DNA of 33,253 nucleotides from an uncultured Pelagibacteraceae bacterium (GTDB lineage Bacteria; Pseudomonadota; Alphaproteobacteria; Pelagibacterales; Pelagibacteraceae). Position numbers and translations under genes: made by a program. The notes beneath the pieces are model-generated. The model was not told where the DNA came from. It ran no database searches and saw nothing but the letters and a program-made list of their open reading frames with translations. Location: positions 1 through 33,253 of the forward strand of contig CACHJL010000014.1 in NCBI GenBank assembly GCA_902580135.1, given 5' to 3'. How positions within the stretch are numbered: position 1 is the first letter of the stretch; each line of letters starts with the position of its first letter. Below are positions 16,729 to 24,516 of the stretch, piece after piece.

Positions 16729-17304
16729 ATGAAAAGAATCATTGCAGGAGTAGACGAAGTAGGGAGAGGAAGTTTAATTGGTCCAGTTTATGCTGCGGCA
16801 GTTATTCTTAACAGTAATATAAATAAAAAAGAACTTAAAGATTCAAAAAAGTTAAATAAAATAAAAAGAGAAGTTTTAGCAAAATATATAAAAAAAAATT
16901 CTACATGGGCTATTGGATCTGCTTCTTTAAAAGAAATTGAACAAATTAACATTTTAAATGCAAGTTTGCTTGCAATGAAAAGAGCTATTAAGAAATTAAA
17001 AACAAAACCTACATTAGTATTAATTGATGGAAACAAAATTCCTTTAATGGAAAATTATAAACTTAAAAGTATAATTAAAGGAGATCAAAAAATTTCAGAA
17101 ATTTCTGCTGCCTCAATAATAGCAAAAGTTTTTAGGGATCGTCTGGTTACAAATCTATCAAAAAAATTTAAAAAATATAGTTGGTCAAAAAATGTGGGCT
17201 ATGGAACCAAAGATCATATAGTTGCGATCAAAAAATACGGGGTAACTAAATTTCATAGAAAAACCTTTAAACCTATACACAATATATTGAGTCTTAAAAA
17301 ATAA
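16729..17304 (+). CDS. rnhB: ribonuclease HII
   Basis: Cuts the RNA strand of RNA-DNA hybrids and initiates removal of single ribonucleotides from DNA. The 191-residue protein has the DEDD active site: GVDEVGRGSLIGPV with Asp9 and Glu10, LIDGNK with Asp100, and an Asp in the AKVFRDR segment (about 131). SIIKGDQKISEISAASIIAKV and the C-terminal GYGTKDH and HRKTFKPI blocks are typical. Length is normal (about 190-210). It lies four bases after the small membrane peptide and upstream of the ccrM promoter. Confidence 0.96.
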   Translation: MKRIIAGVDEVGRGSLIGPVYAAAVILNSNINKKELKDSKKLNKIKREVLAKYIKKNSTWAIGSASLKEIEQINILNASLLAMKRAIKKLKTKPTLVLIDGNKIPLMENYKLKSIIKGDQKISEISAASIIAKVFRDRLVTNLSKKFKKYSWSKNVGYGTKDHIVAIKKYGVTKFHRKTFKPIHNILSLKK

Positions 17305-17340
17305 GAGCAACAAGAAGATTCAAATTAATTCAATCACAGG

Positions 17341-17369
17341 TTGACTGGGACTCTGACCTAGAGTCTAAT
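17341..17369 (+). promoter_or_regulatory. ccrM promoter with GANTC inverted repeat in the spacer
   Basis: TTGACT (17341-17346) and TCTAAT (17364-17369) are -35 and -10 boxes, each one mismatch from consensus, with an optimal 17-base spacer. The spacer and the first two bases of the -10 hold a perfect inverted repeat, GACTCT-GACCT-AGAGTC (17349-17365), whose arms contain GACTC (17349-17353) and GAGTC (17361-17365), both GANTC sites recognised by CcrM-type enzymes. A start near 17376 would leave a leader of about seven bases. Two more GANTC sites lie at 17289-17293 and 17317-17321. The layout suggests control of ccrM by its own methylation. The repeat could instead act as a weak terminator for rnhB, since T-rich DNA follows. 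Confidence 0.6.
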
Positions 17370-17382
17370 TGTTTTTTATAAA

Positions 17383-18456
17383 ATGATTAACTCAAAACTT
17401 ACAAACAAAATTATCAACGGTGATAGTCTCAAAGAATTAAAAAAAATTCCAACCGAAAGTTTTGATTTAATTTTTGCAGACCCGCCCTACAATTTACAAT
17501 TAAAAAAATTATTAAATAGACCTGATTCATCTAAAGTGGATGCAGTTAACGATGAATGGGATAAGTTTGAAAATTTTAATAGTTATGATGAGTTTACATT
17601 AAAATGGCTTAATGAATGTAAAAGAATTTTAAAAAAAGATGGAACTATTTGGGTAATAGGTAGTTATCATAATATATTTAGAGTTGGTAGTAAAATACAG
17701 GATCTTGGATTTTGGATATTAAATGATGTTATTTGGAACAAAAATAATCCAATGCCAAATTTTAGAGGAACAAGATTTACAAATGCTCATGAAACAATAA
17801 TTTGGGCTGCTAAAAGTGAAAAGTCAAAATATACTTTCAATTACCAATCACTTAAATGCTTAAATGATGATCTTCAAATGCGATCTACATGGAATTTGCC
17901 AATTTGTAATGGAAATGAAAGACTAAAAAATAATGGAAAAAAAGTTCATTCAACACAAAAACCTGAATCTCTGCTTCATAGAATTATTCTAGCATCTACA
18001 AACAAAAAAGATTTAGTATTAGATCCATTTTTAGGCTCAGGAACTACAGCTGTAGTATCAAAAAAACTAGGCAGAAATTATCTTGGAATAGAAAAGGAAA
18101 AAAAATACTTTGAAGCGGCAAGCAAAAGAATTCAAAATGCAAAAGTTATAAATGATGAGTTTTTAGACACTTTGCAAAATAACAAAACAAAACCAAGAAT
18201 ACCTTTTGGATCACTGGTTGAAATGGGAGTAATAAAACCTGGTACCGAAATTTATGATCAAAAGAAAAAAGTAAATGCAAAAATCATGGTTGATGGAAGT
18301 ATAAAACATCAAGAATATGAAGGGTCGATTCACCAAATTGCAGCTAAAATTATAGGTACTGAGAGTTGCAATGGCTGGACATATTGGCATTACCAGTCTG
18401 GAAATTTATTAAAGCCAATTGATGAATTAAGACAAAGATTAAGGTCTTCTAATTAA
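17383..18456 (+). CDS. ccrM: cell-cycle DNA adenine methyltransferase (GANTC-specific, CcrM family)
   Basis: Solitary beta-class N6-adenine methyltransferase; CcrM enzymes methylate GANTC and couple methylation state to the cell cycle in alphaproteobacteria. The 357 residues match Caulobacter CcrM (358). The catalytic DPPY (33-36, in FADPPYN) comes before the SAM-binding LDPFLGSGTTA (213-223), as in beta-class enzymes. The C-terminal extension (about 270-357; IPFGSLVEMGVIKPG, NGWTYWHY) is the CcrM-specific domain needed for DNA recognition. No restriction endonuclease is adjacent. It ends tail-to-tail with the monooxygenase, overlapping by four bases. Confidence 0.95.
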   Translation: MINSKLTNKIINGDSLKELKKIPTESFDLIFADPPYNLQLKKLLNRPDSSKVDAVNDEWDKFENFNSYDEFTLKWLNECKRILKKDGTIWVIGSYHNIFRVGSKIQDLGFWILNDVIWNKNNPMPNFRGTRFTNAHETIIWAAKSEKSKYTFNYQSLKCLNDDLQMRSTWNLPICNGNERLKNNGKKVHSTQKPESLLHRIILASTNKKDLVLDPFLGSGTTAVVSKKLGRNYLGIEKEKKYFEAASKRIQNAKVINDEFLDTLQNNKTKPRIPFGSLVEMGVIKPGTEIYDQKKKVNAKIMVDGSIKHQEYEGSIHQIAAKIIGTESCNGWTYWHYQSGNLLKPIDELRQRLRSSN

Positions 18457-19589
18457 TTCCTATAAATTTTACCAAGATAACTTTCTAAAAATTTTTCATT
18501 TTTTGTTAGATATTTTAGACAAATATTTCTCATAAAGATAGATAAAGGATTTTTAAGATGAAAAGCAAAATGATTTATTTTTGATCTCCTATTTATTGAG
18601 TTAATTTTATTTATTCGCTCCTTATAAAATTGATCATTGTTATTTTTTATATTTTCAAATAATTCATATGAAGTTTCTATAGATTGTGAGGCTCCTTGTG
18701 CAAATGAAGGTGGAAAAGCAAATAAAGCATCCCCAGCAAAGAATATATTTTTTTTATTTATAGTTTCTAATTTTTCACTCACAAAAATTGGAAAAGCTTT
18801 AATGTTTTCTAAATTACTTCCTAAATCTAAAATTGAATTTTGATTAATGATACCAATAAGTGATTGTAAAAAATCACTATTTTCAAACAATTTTCCATCT
18901 AAAAGTTGTTCTTTTGATAAATTTTTCCTAATTATAGAAATGAAATTATATTCTTTATTCTGATTAACTGGATAAATTACAAAGTGAAAATTGGAACCCA
19001 TAAATATAGAGATATCAGAATTATCATAGTGTTTTATATTCCCTCTTAATGCAACAGATTTAAAAAACTTTGGAGCTACAATTTTATTAGAAATAATAGA
19101 CTTTGATTTTGAGAAAACGCCATCAGAGACAATTATATAATCAAAATTTTCATTTTCATTATTGGAGAAAAGAACATTCAATTTTTCTCCATTATATTCA
19201 ACTTTTTTTAACTCAATATTATGATTTATTTTATTATCTGGTACCGCATCTAACAAAAAACTTAATAAAGTTGATCTCTTTAAAGTTGTGTAATAGTTAG
19301 CTTCATCATTAAACTTTCTGATATCAATATCACAAATTTTATTATTATTTCTAGCATCTATAAAATTTACTTTTTTTGGATATGATAGATCGTGCGCAGA
19401 TAAATTCTTAAAACCTATTTTATTTAGAAGTTTAATACTATTTACTGAAAGTTGAATTCCATAACCTTCTTCTAAATTAAATTTTGAACGTTTTTCATAA
19501 ATTTTATATTCAAAATCTGGATATTTTTCTAATAAATTCGCAAGGTATAAACCTGAAATACCCCCTCCAATGATAGCTATCTTTTTCAT
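18453..19589 (-). CDS. FAD-dependent aromatic-type monooxygenase, substrate unknown
   Basis: Class A flavoprotein monooxygenase fold (PF01494/UbiH-like), 378 residues. The N-terminal Rossmann motif IIGGGISGLYLANLLE (about 5-20) binds FAD ADP; YGIQLSVNSIKLLNKIG follows; the second FAD signature FFAGDALFAFPPSFAQGASQSIE binds the ribityl/phosphate part. These enzymes hydroxylate aromatic or quinone-type substrates with NAD(P)H and O2; ubiquinone hydroxylases are one possibility, but nothing in the sequence fixes the substrate. It overlaps the mutY stop by one base (TAATG), so both are probably expressed together, though a functional link to DNA repair is not evident. Confidence 0.8.
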   Translation of the reverse strand: MKKIAIIGGGISGLYLANLLEKYPDFEYKIYEKRSKFNLEEGYGIQLSVNSIKLLNKIGFKNLSAHDLSYPKKVNFIDARNNNKICDIDIRKFNDEANYYTTLKRSTLLSFLLDAVPDNKINHNIELKKVEYNGEKLNVLFSNNENENFDYIIVSDGVFSKSKSIISNKIVAPKFFKSVALRGNIKHYDNSDISIFMGSNFHFVIYPVNQNKEYNFISIIRKNLSKEQLLDGKLFENSDFLQSLIGIINQNSILDLGSNLENIKAFPIFVSEKLETINKKNIFFAGDALFAFPPSFAQGASQSIETSYELFENIKNNNDQFYKERINKINSINRRSKINHFAFHLKNPLSIFMRNICLKYLTKNEKFLESYLGKIYRN

Positions 19590-20578
19590 TAAATTTTTGA
19601 GATAGAGCTAAATATTTTTTTTGTAAATGAAGGCAAAATTATTGATTTAGTTTTAGTACGATCAAGTAAAATTTTATTTTTTATATTTGGCAATCTATAA
19701 ATTTTATTTAATATTATTTTCATATCCATATTTGATAGTTTAATATTAATTTTTTTACTATTTGAATATTTATATTTTTTTTTCTCGACTTCGTTCATTG
19801 GAAAAATTGGCATATTTTTTAAAAAATTAAATTTATCATTTCTTACTAATAAATATTTGTCATTATTTTGGTAAATTTGTGCTTCAAAATATTTTATCTT
19901 ATTAAATTTGTTTTTTGTTTTAATTGTAAAATCATTTTTTTCGAATGAAATACAATTTAATGAGATTGGGCACTTAATACATAAAGGGTTATTTGGTTTA
20001 CAAACTAAAGCGCCGAACTCCATTATGGCTTGAGCATAATCGCTTGCTCTGTTAGATAAATCAAAAAAATGAATTTTACTATTTAAATATTCTTTAGAAA
20101 TTTCTTCTTCTTTTCTTAAATATAAAACTCTTTTTAGTATTCTCTCAACATTTCCATCTAATGGTATAATTTTTTTGTTGAAAGCAATAGCCATTATTGC
20201 CCTTGAAGTATAATCTCCAATGCCTGGCAATTTTTTTAAATCTTCAACATTGCTCGGTAGCCTTCCATTATATTCTTTTAATATTTTAATAGCAGTCTTT
20301 TTTAAATTTTTAGCTCTTGAATAATATCCTAAGCCCTCCCAGGATCTCATTAAAGTTTGATTTTTTACTTTAGATAGACCCTTTAGACTGGGAATTTTTT
20401 TTATAAAATTGATAAAATAAGGAATTACAGTTTTCACTTGTGTTTGCTGGAGCATAAACTCGCTAACCAAAGTAAAATATTCTCTTTGTTTCTTGGAAAC
20501 TTTTTTTCTCCAAGGCAAAACCCTTTTATTATTATCGTACCAATAAAGAATTTTTTTTGATATGTTTTTACCATTCAT
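19589..20578 (-). CDS. mutY: A/G-specific adenine DNA glycosylase
   Basis: Removes adenine mispaired with 8-oxoguanine. From ATG 20578 it is 329 residues: catalytic Glu40 in SEFMLQQTQV, helix-hairpin-helix LPGIGDYT (about 117-124), catalytic Asp141 in PLDGNVERILKR, and the Fe-S loop Cys193-Cys200-Cys203-Cys209 (spacing C-X6-C-X2-C-X5-C), all intact. A diverged C-terminal NUDIX-like domain (about 225-329) recognises 8-oxoG. The frame continues 15 codons upstream (to 20623), but that stretch is antisense to the divergent gene and the conserved block starts with KILYWYDNNKRVLPWR, so ATG 20578 is preferred. Its start codon abuts that of the divergent gene. Confidence 0.94.
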   Translation of the reverse strand: MNGKNISKKILYWYDNNKRVLPWRKKVSKKQREYFTLVSEFMLQQTQVKTVIPYFINFIKKIPSLKGLSKVKNQTLMRSWEGLGYYSRAKNLKKTAIKILKEYNGRLPSNVEDLKKLPGIGDYTSRAIMAIAFNKKIIPLDGNVERILKRVLYLRKEEEISKEYLNSKIHFFDLSNRASDYAQAIMEFGALVCKPNNPLCIKCPISLNCISFEKNDFTIKTKNKFNKIKYFEAQIYQNNDKYLLVRNDKFNFLKNMPIFPMNEVEKKKYKYSNSKKINIKLSNMDMKIILNKIYRLPNIKNKILLDRTKTKSIILPSFTKKIFSSISKI

Positions 20579-21061
20579 ATGAGTCCCAAATATAATACTA
20601 AGCAGAGATATAAATCCATTCAAGGATTAAGATCTTTTAAAAATACTTTACCCACAAAAGTAAAAAGAATAATAGATAAAAAAGGTCATATGTACTCACA
20701 GACTCTAGATAATTGGAAATATATTGTCGGAGAGGAATTATTTAAAGTGTGCTATCCAAAATCTTTTAAAAGCTCTAATAAAATAAGGGGGAGTTGTTTA
20801 AACATTATGGTTAAAAGAGGCAGTGAGATAGATCTTGAATACTCAAAAAAAAAAATAATGAATAAAATAAATGCCTACTTTGGCTATGAAGCTGTAAAAA
20901 ATGTAAAACTTAATACTTTTGAAGGCGAAAGTGAAAAAAATAAAGAAAAAAAAATCTATAATGCGACAAAAAGAGAACATATAAAAAAGATAGATAATAT
21001 AAAAAATGATAAAATTAAAAAATCTTTATTAAAATTAAGTAAAATATTTAAACCAAAATGA
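20579..21061 (+). CDS. DciA-like DUF721 protein
   Basis: 160-residue basic protein with the DUF721/DciA pattern: a helix-rich N-terminal region, WKYIVGEELFKVCYPKSFK (about 46-64), a short strand GSCLNIMVKRGSEIDLEYSKKKIMNKINAYFGYEAVKNVKL, then a Lys/Asn-rich tail. DciA proteins help load the DnaB helicase in bacteria that lack DnaC. The same place in many alphaproteobacteria (mutY, DUF721, DsbA-like, smc) is occupied by this family, which supports the call. It overlaps the DsbA-like gene by four bases (ATGA). The role here is by family and context. Confidence 0.75.
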   Translation: MSPKYNTKQRYKSIQGLRSFKNTLPTKVKRIIDKKGHMYSQTLDNWKYIVGEELFKVCYPKSFKSSNKIRGSCLNIMVKRGSEIDLEYSKKKIMNKINAYFGYEAVKNVKLNTFEGESEKNKEKKIYNATKREHIKKIDNIKNDKIKKSLLKLSKIFKPK

Positions 21062-21639
21062 AAAAAATAATAATTACAACTTTATTCATTGCATTTTATT
21101 TTTTGCCAATAAATTTAAATGCTGAAATAAAAAAAATTTCTGAAGGTAATGTTGATGCAAAAATTAAAATTATAGTTTTTGAATCTCTGACATGTAGTCA
21201 TTGTGCTAATTTTCATAAAAATGTTTATCCAGGTTTAAAAGAAAATTTTATTGATCGGGGCTATGTTTATATTGAATTTAGAAATTTTCCTCTAGATATG
21301 GCTGCTATGAATGCGTCGAAAATTGCACATTGTAGAAATGATGGAAATTCAGAAATACTTCACTACCTATTTAATAATCAAGATCAATGGGTAAAAGGAA
21401 AGTCAATTGAGGAACTAAATGAGAATATAAAAAAATATATTAAAAAATCAGAGTTCAAAATAGATGTTGAAAAATGTCTGGCTAGCAAAGAAGCTGAAGA
21501 CCATATTTTAGAAGACCGAATCGAAGGTGCTAAAAAATTTAAAATAGATTCAACTCCTACATTAATAATTAATGGTGAAAAGTTCGATAATCCAACAAAC
21601 TATAAAAAATTGAAAAAATTTATAGAAAAAATGATATAA
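21058..21639 (+). CDS. DsbA-family periplasmic thioredoxin-fold protein
   Basis: 193 residues with a signal peptide (about 1-22, ending NLNA) and a thioredoxin fold. The active site is Cys46-Ser-His-Cys49 in ESLTCSHCANFH, a CxxC like that of DsbA-type oxidoreductases (DsbA has CPHC). The cis-Pro loop is IDSTPTLIINGEKF. A helical insertion between the two carries two more Cys in a non-CxxC setting. Probable role is thiol oxidation or isomerisation in the periplasm; the DSBA/ScsC-like clade cannot be settled by eye. Its location between DUF721 and smc is conserved in alphaproteobacteria. Confidence 0.88.
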   Translation: MKKIIITTLFIAFYFLPINLNAEIKKISEGNVDAKIKIIVFESLTCSHCANFHKNVYPGLKENFIDRGYVYIEFRNFPLDMAAMNASKIAHCRNDGNSEILHYLFNNQDQWVKGKSIEELNENIKKYIKKSEFKIDVEKCLASKEAEDHILEDRIEGAKKFKIDSTPTLIINGEKFDNPTNYKKLKKFIEKMI

Positions 21640-21647
21640 GTCATGGA

Positions 21648-24221
21648 ATGGAGTTTAAAAAAATCTCTTTAAACGGATTTAAGTCATTTGCAGAAAAAAC
21701 AAATTTTCTGATTGAAGAAGGATTAACAGGAATAGTAGGTCCAAATGGATGTGGTAAATCAAATATAGTTGAGTCATTAAGGTGGTGTATGGGAGAAACC
21801 TCTGCAAAAAGTATGAGGGGCTCTGGTATGGAGGATGTAATTTTTTCAGGAACTTCAAACAAACCTTCAAAAAATATTGCCGAAGTATCAATTAACTTAT
21901 CAAATGATAACAAAGATGGACCCCATCAATATAACGAATTAGAAGAGATTGAAATAAGAAGAAAAATTGAAAAAGATAAAGGTTCAAAATTTTATATAAA
22001 CAATAAAGAAGTTAGAGCAAAAGATGCTCAAATGTTTTTTGCTGACCTATCAACGGGAGCACATTCACCTTCAATTATAAGCCAAGGAAGAATAGGAGCA
22101 TTAGTAACTGCAAAACCTTCGGACAGAAGAGCAATTCTTGAAGAAGCAGCAGGTATTTCAGGACTGCATGTTAGAAGGCATGAAGCTGAACTAAGATTGG
22201 GAGCTGCTGAAAACAATTTAAAAAGAGCAGATGAATTAAGAAGACAGCAAGAAAAACAACTAGCGAATTTACAAAAACAAGCTGAAGAAGCAGCAAAATA
22301 TAAATCTATATCTGAGGAAATACGTAAAGTTGAATCAGGACTATATTTTTTAAAATTAAAAGAGATTGATCATGAAATAAAATTAGAAAATGAAATAAAC
22401 TTAGAAGCAGATGAAAAAGTAAAAGATTTTAATAGTAAATTAGATGAATTAGAAAAAGCAATAAAAATTGAAGTAGATAAAGTAACACCTGTTAGGGAAA
22501 AAAATATAGAAAACATTTCAAAAATTCAAAGATTAAACTTGGAATTAAAAGGGTTAGATGAGGAAAATGAGAGAATAAAAGAAGAAATAGATACGATTAA
22601 GAATGCTTTAAAATTAATAGATGAAGATATTGATAGAGAGAAAAGTATTGTTATTGATGCAAATTCTAATGAGAAAAGACTTAAAGAAGAAAAAAATCAA
22701 TTAATTCAAATAGATTCAAAATACTATGAAACTGAAAAACTGTCTAATGAAGATCTAGAACTAGCAAAATCAAATCTTAAAAATGAGCAAAATAGAATGG
22801 ATGCCTTGCTAGAAACTTTAAATTTAGAATTTTTACAAAATAATATTGAAAGTTTTAGTTCGATGATAGAAAATTTAGATAAAGCAAAAACTCTACTTTC
22901 TGAAAGTAAAGTGGAAGAAGCAACAAATATATTAGATGAGTGCAAGACAAACTTGACTTTAATAAGTATGAAAATGAAAGATATGCAAAATGATAATTTA
23001 ATTTCAAATTTAAGTTCAAAAAATGAGATAATAAAAAAAATGCAAGATGGCTATGCCGAAACTTACAGCAAAAATCAAAATATAAAAAAAGAGTCTGTTA
23101 AAAGAAATGAAAGAATAAAAATAATTGATCAAGAAATAGAGAGTTGGAAAAATTTGTTAAATAATTCAGAAAAAATGTCTGTAGAATTAAATGAGAGAAA
23201 AAATAAACAAAATTTGAAATTAAATGAATTAGAAAAACAACCGCAGACTCAAGCAGAAAAAAAAGGTCAGATTTCAGAAAATCTTAGAATTTCTGAAAAA
23301 GAAAAAAATGAAAATGAAATTTTAATTGAGGAAATTGATAAAAAAATTATAGATTTAAGAAAAGAACTTAATATTACTAAAGATAATTCGATTGAAATAA
23401 GAGAAAGAAAAGCGAGTTCAGGAGCAACAATCGATGGATTAAATAAAAGAAGAAATGATCTGTTAGACAGAGTTATGACCGAACTCAATTTGAACGAAGA
23501 TAATTTACTGGAATTTTCTAATCTTGAAAAAGAAGAAGAGTTTCCAGATACAGTTGCACAAGAAGAGCTTTTGGATAAAAAAAAAAGAGAAAGAGAAAAG
23601 TTGGGTTCTGTTAACTTAATCGCAGACGAAGAAACTACGAAATATGAAGATGAAATAAAAAAAATGGAAAAAGATAGGCAAGACCTCGTGACTGCAATAA
23701 TGAAACTAAAGGAGAGTATTACTGAATTAAATCAAAAAGGAAGGGAAAGACTCTTAGAAGCTTTTGAAAAGGTGAATAGAAAGTTTAATGAAGTCTACAC
23801 AAAACTTTTCAATGGAGGAAATGCTAGGTTAGAATTAGTTGACTCTGATGATCCCTTGGATGCGGGTTTAGAAATGTTGGTCAGCCCTCCAGGAAAAAGA
23901 CTTCAATCTATAACTCTTCTATCAGGAGGTGAACAAGCTTTAACAGCCTTATCTCTAATATTTGCTGTCTTTTTAACAAATCCTGCGCCTATATGTGTAT
24001 TGGATGAAGTTGATGCTCCATTGGACGATGCAAACGTTACAAGATTTTGTAATCTTTTATTTGAACTTACAAAAATTACTTCAACAAGATTTATTATTGT
24101 TACACATCACGCTTTAACAATGTCAAAAATGGATAGATTATACGGCGTAACAATGCCTGAGAAAGGCATCAGCCAGCTAGTAGCAGTTGATCTTCAAAAA
24201 GCTGAAAGTATGGTTGCATAA
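21648..24221 (+). CDS. smc: chromosome condensation ATPase SMC, short form without recognisable hinge
   Basis: SMC ATPase that organises the chromosome. The 857-residue protein is far shorter than usual (about 1150-1190). The head is complete: Walker A GPNGCGKSN (31-39), Q-loop region SIISQGRIGALVTAKPSDRR, the arginine-rich EEAAGISG, then LSGGE (758-762) and Walker B ICVLDEVDAPLDD (about 782-794). Between them is one long Glu/Lys-rich stretch (about 175-690) with strong coiled-coil character. I cannot find the Gly-rich hinge dimerisation domain of about 150 residues expected mid-molecule. The reading frame is uninterrupted, so this is not a fresh frameshift. scpA and scpB are not in the window. 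Confidence 0.93.
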   Translation: MEFKKISLNGFKSFAEKTNFLIEEGLTGIVGPNGCGKSNIVESLRWCMGETSAKSMRGSGMEDVIFSGTSNKPSKNIAEVSINLSNDNKDGPHQYNELEEIEIRRKIEKDKGSKFYINNKEVRAKDAQMFFADLSTGAHSPSIISQGRIGALVTAKPSDRRAILEEAAGISGLHVRRHEAELRLGAAENNLKRADELRRQQEKQLANLQKQAEEAAKYKSISEEIRKVESGLYFLKLKEIDHEIKLENEINLEADEKVKDFNSKLDELEKAIKIEVDKVTPVREKNIENISKIQRLNLELKGLDEENERIKEEIDTIKNALKLIDEDIDREKSIVIDANSNEKRLKEEKNQLIQIDSKYYETEKLSNEDLELAKSNLKNEQNRMDALLETLNLEFLQNNIESFSSMIENLDKAKTLLSESKVEEATNILDECKTNLTLISMKMKDMQNDNLISNLSSKNEIIKKMQDGYAETYSKNQNIKKESVKRNERIKIIDQEIESWKNLLNNSEKMSVELNERKNKQNLKLNELEKQPQTQAEKKGQISENLRISEKEKNENEILIEEIDKKIIDLRKELNITKDNSIEIRERKASSGATIDGLNKRRNDLLDRVMTELNLNEDNLLEFSNLEKEEEFPDTVAQEELLDKKKREREKLGSVNLIADEETTKYEDEIKKMEKDRQDLVTAIMKLKESITELNQKGRERLLEAFEKVNRKFNEVYTKLFNGGNARLELVDSDDPLDAGLEMLVSPPGKRLQSITLLSGGEQALTALSLIFAVFLTNPAPICVLDEVDAPLDDANVTRFCNLLFELTKITSTRFIIVTHHALTMSKMDRLYGVTMPEKGISQLVAVDLQKAESMVA

Positions 24222-24228
24222 TTAATTA

Positions 24229-24504
24229 ATGTCAGATGATAAGTTCAAAACTCGCTTAAAAATTGCAAAAAATAAATTAAAATCTAGAAAATCCTCAAAA
24301 AATGGAGAATCTTCTGCAGGAATTGGGGTTGCTTTTAAAATGAGTACAGAATTAGTGTCTGCTGTTGCAGTTGGGACAATTATTGGGTTTATTTTAGACA
24401 ATTGGTTTGGTACTAAGCCTTGGTTAATTTTAATATTTTTTTTTGTAGGCGTAATTGCTGGGATAATGAATGTAGTTAAATCCGCAAAAAAAATGCAAAA
24501 ATAG
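24229..24504 (+). CDS. atpI: ATP synthase protein I
   Basis: 91-residue accessory membrane protein encoded at the head of F0 operons, thought to help c-ring assembly. A basic N-terminal part (about 1-30) is followed by two membrane segments (about 38-56 and 64-82). The second segment begins near FGTKPWLILIFFFVGVIAGIMNVVK, a sequence close to other AtpI/'AtpZ' proteins (DNWFGTKPWL-like). Twelve bases separate it from atpB. It opens atpI-atpB-atpE-atpF'-atpF. Confidence 0.88.
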   Translation: MSDDKFKTRLKIAKNKLKSRKSSKNGESSAGIGVAFKMSTELVSAVAVGTIIGFILDNWFGTKPWLILIFFFVGVIAGIMNVVKSAKKMQK

Positions 24505-24516
24505 TAAAGATTTTAA

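Noticed and set aside
17349..17375. rnhB intrinsic terminator
   Set aside because: A six-pair stem followed by a T-rich stretch is possible, but the stem is weak, T's begin late, and the promoter reading explains the same bases better. Kept as an alternative only.
20579..20623. Upstream extension of mutY by 15 codons
   Set aside because: It overlaps the divergent DciA-like gene, and the conserved MutY N-terminus begins soon after ATG 20578.
21648..24221. smc as a broken gene or frameshifted pseudogene
   Set aside because: One open frame with intact head motifs at both ends and Walker/LSGGE residues; shortness is internal, not from truncation.
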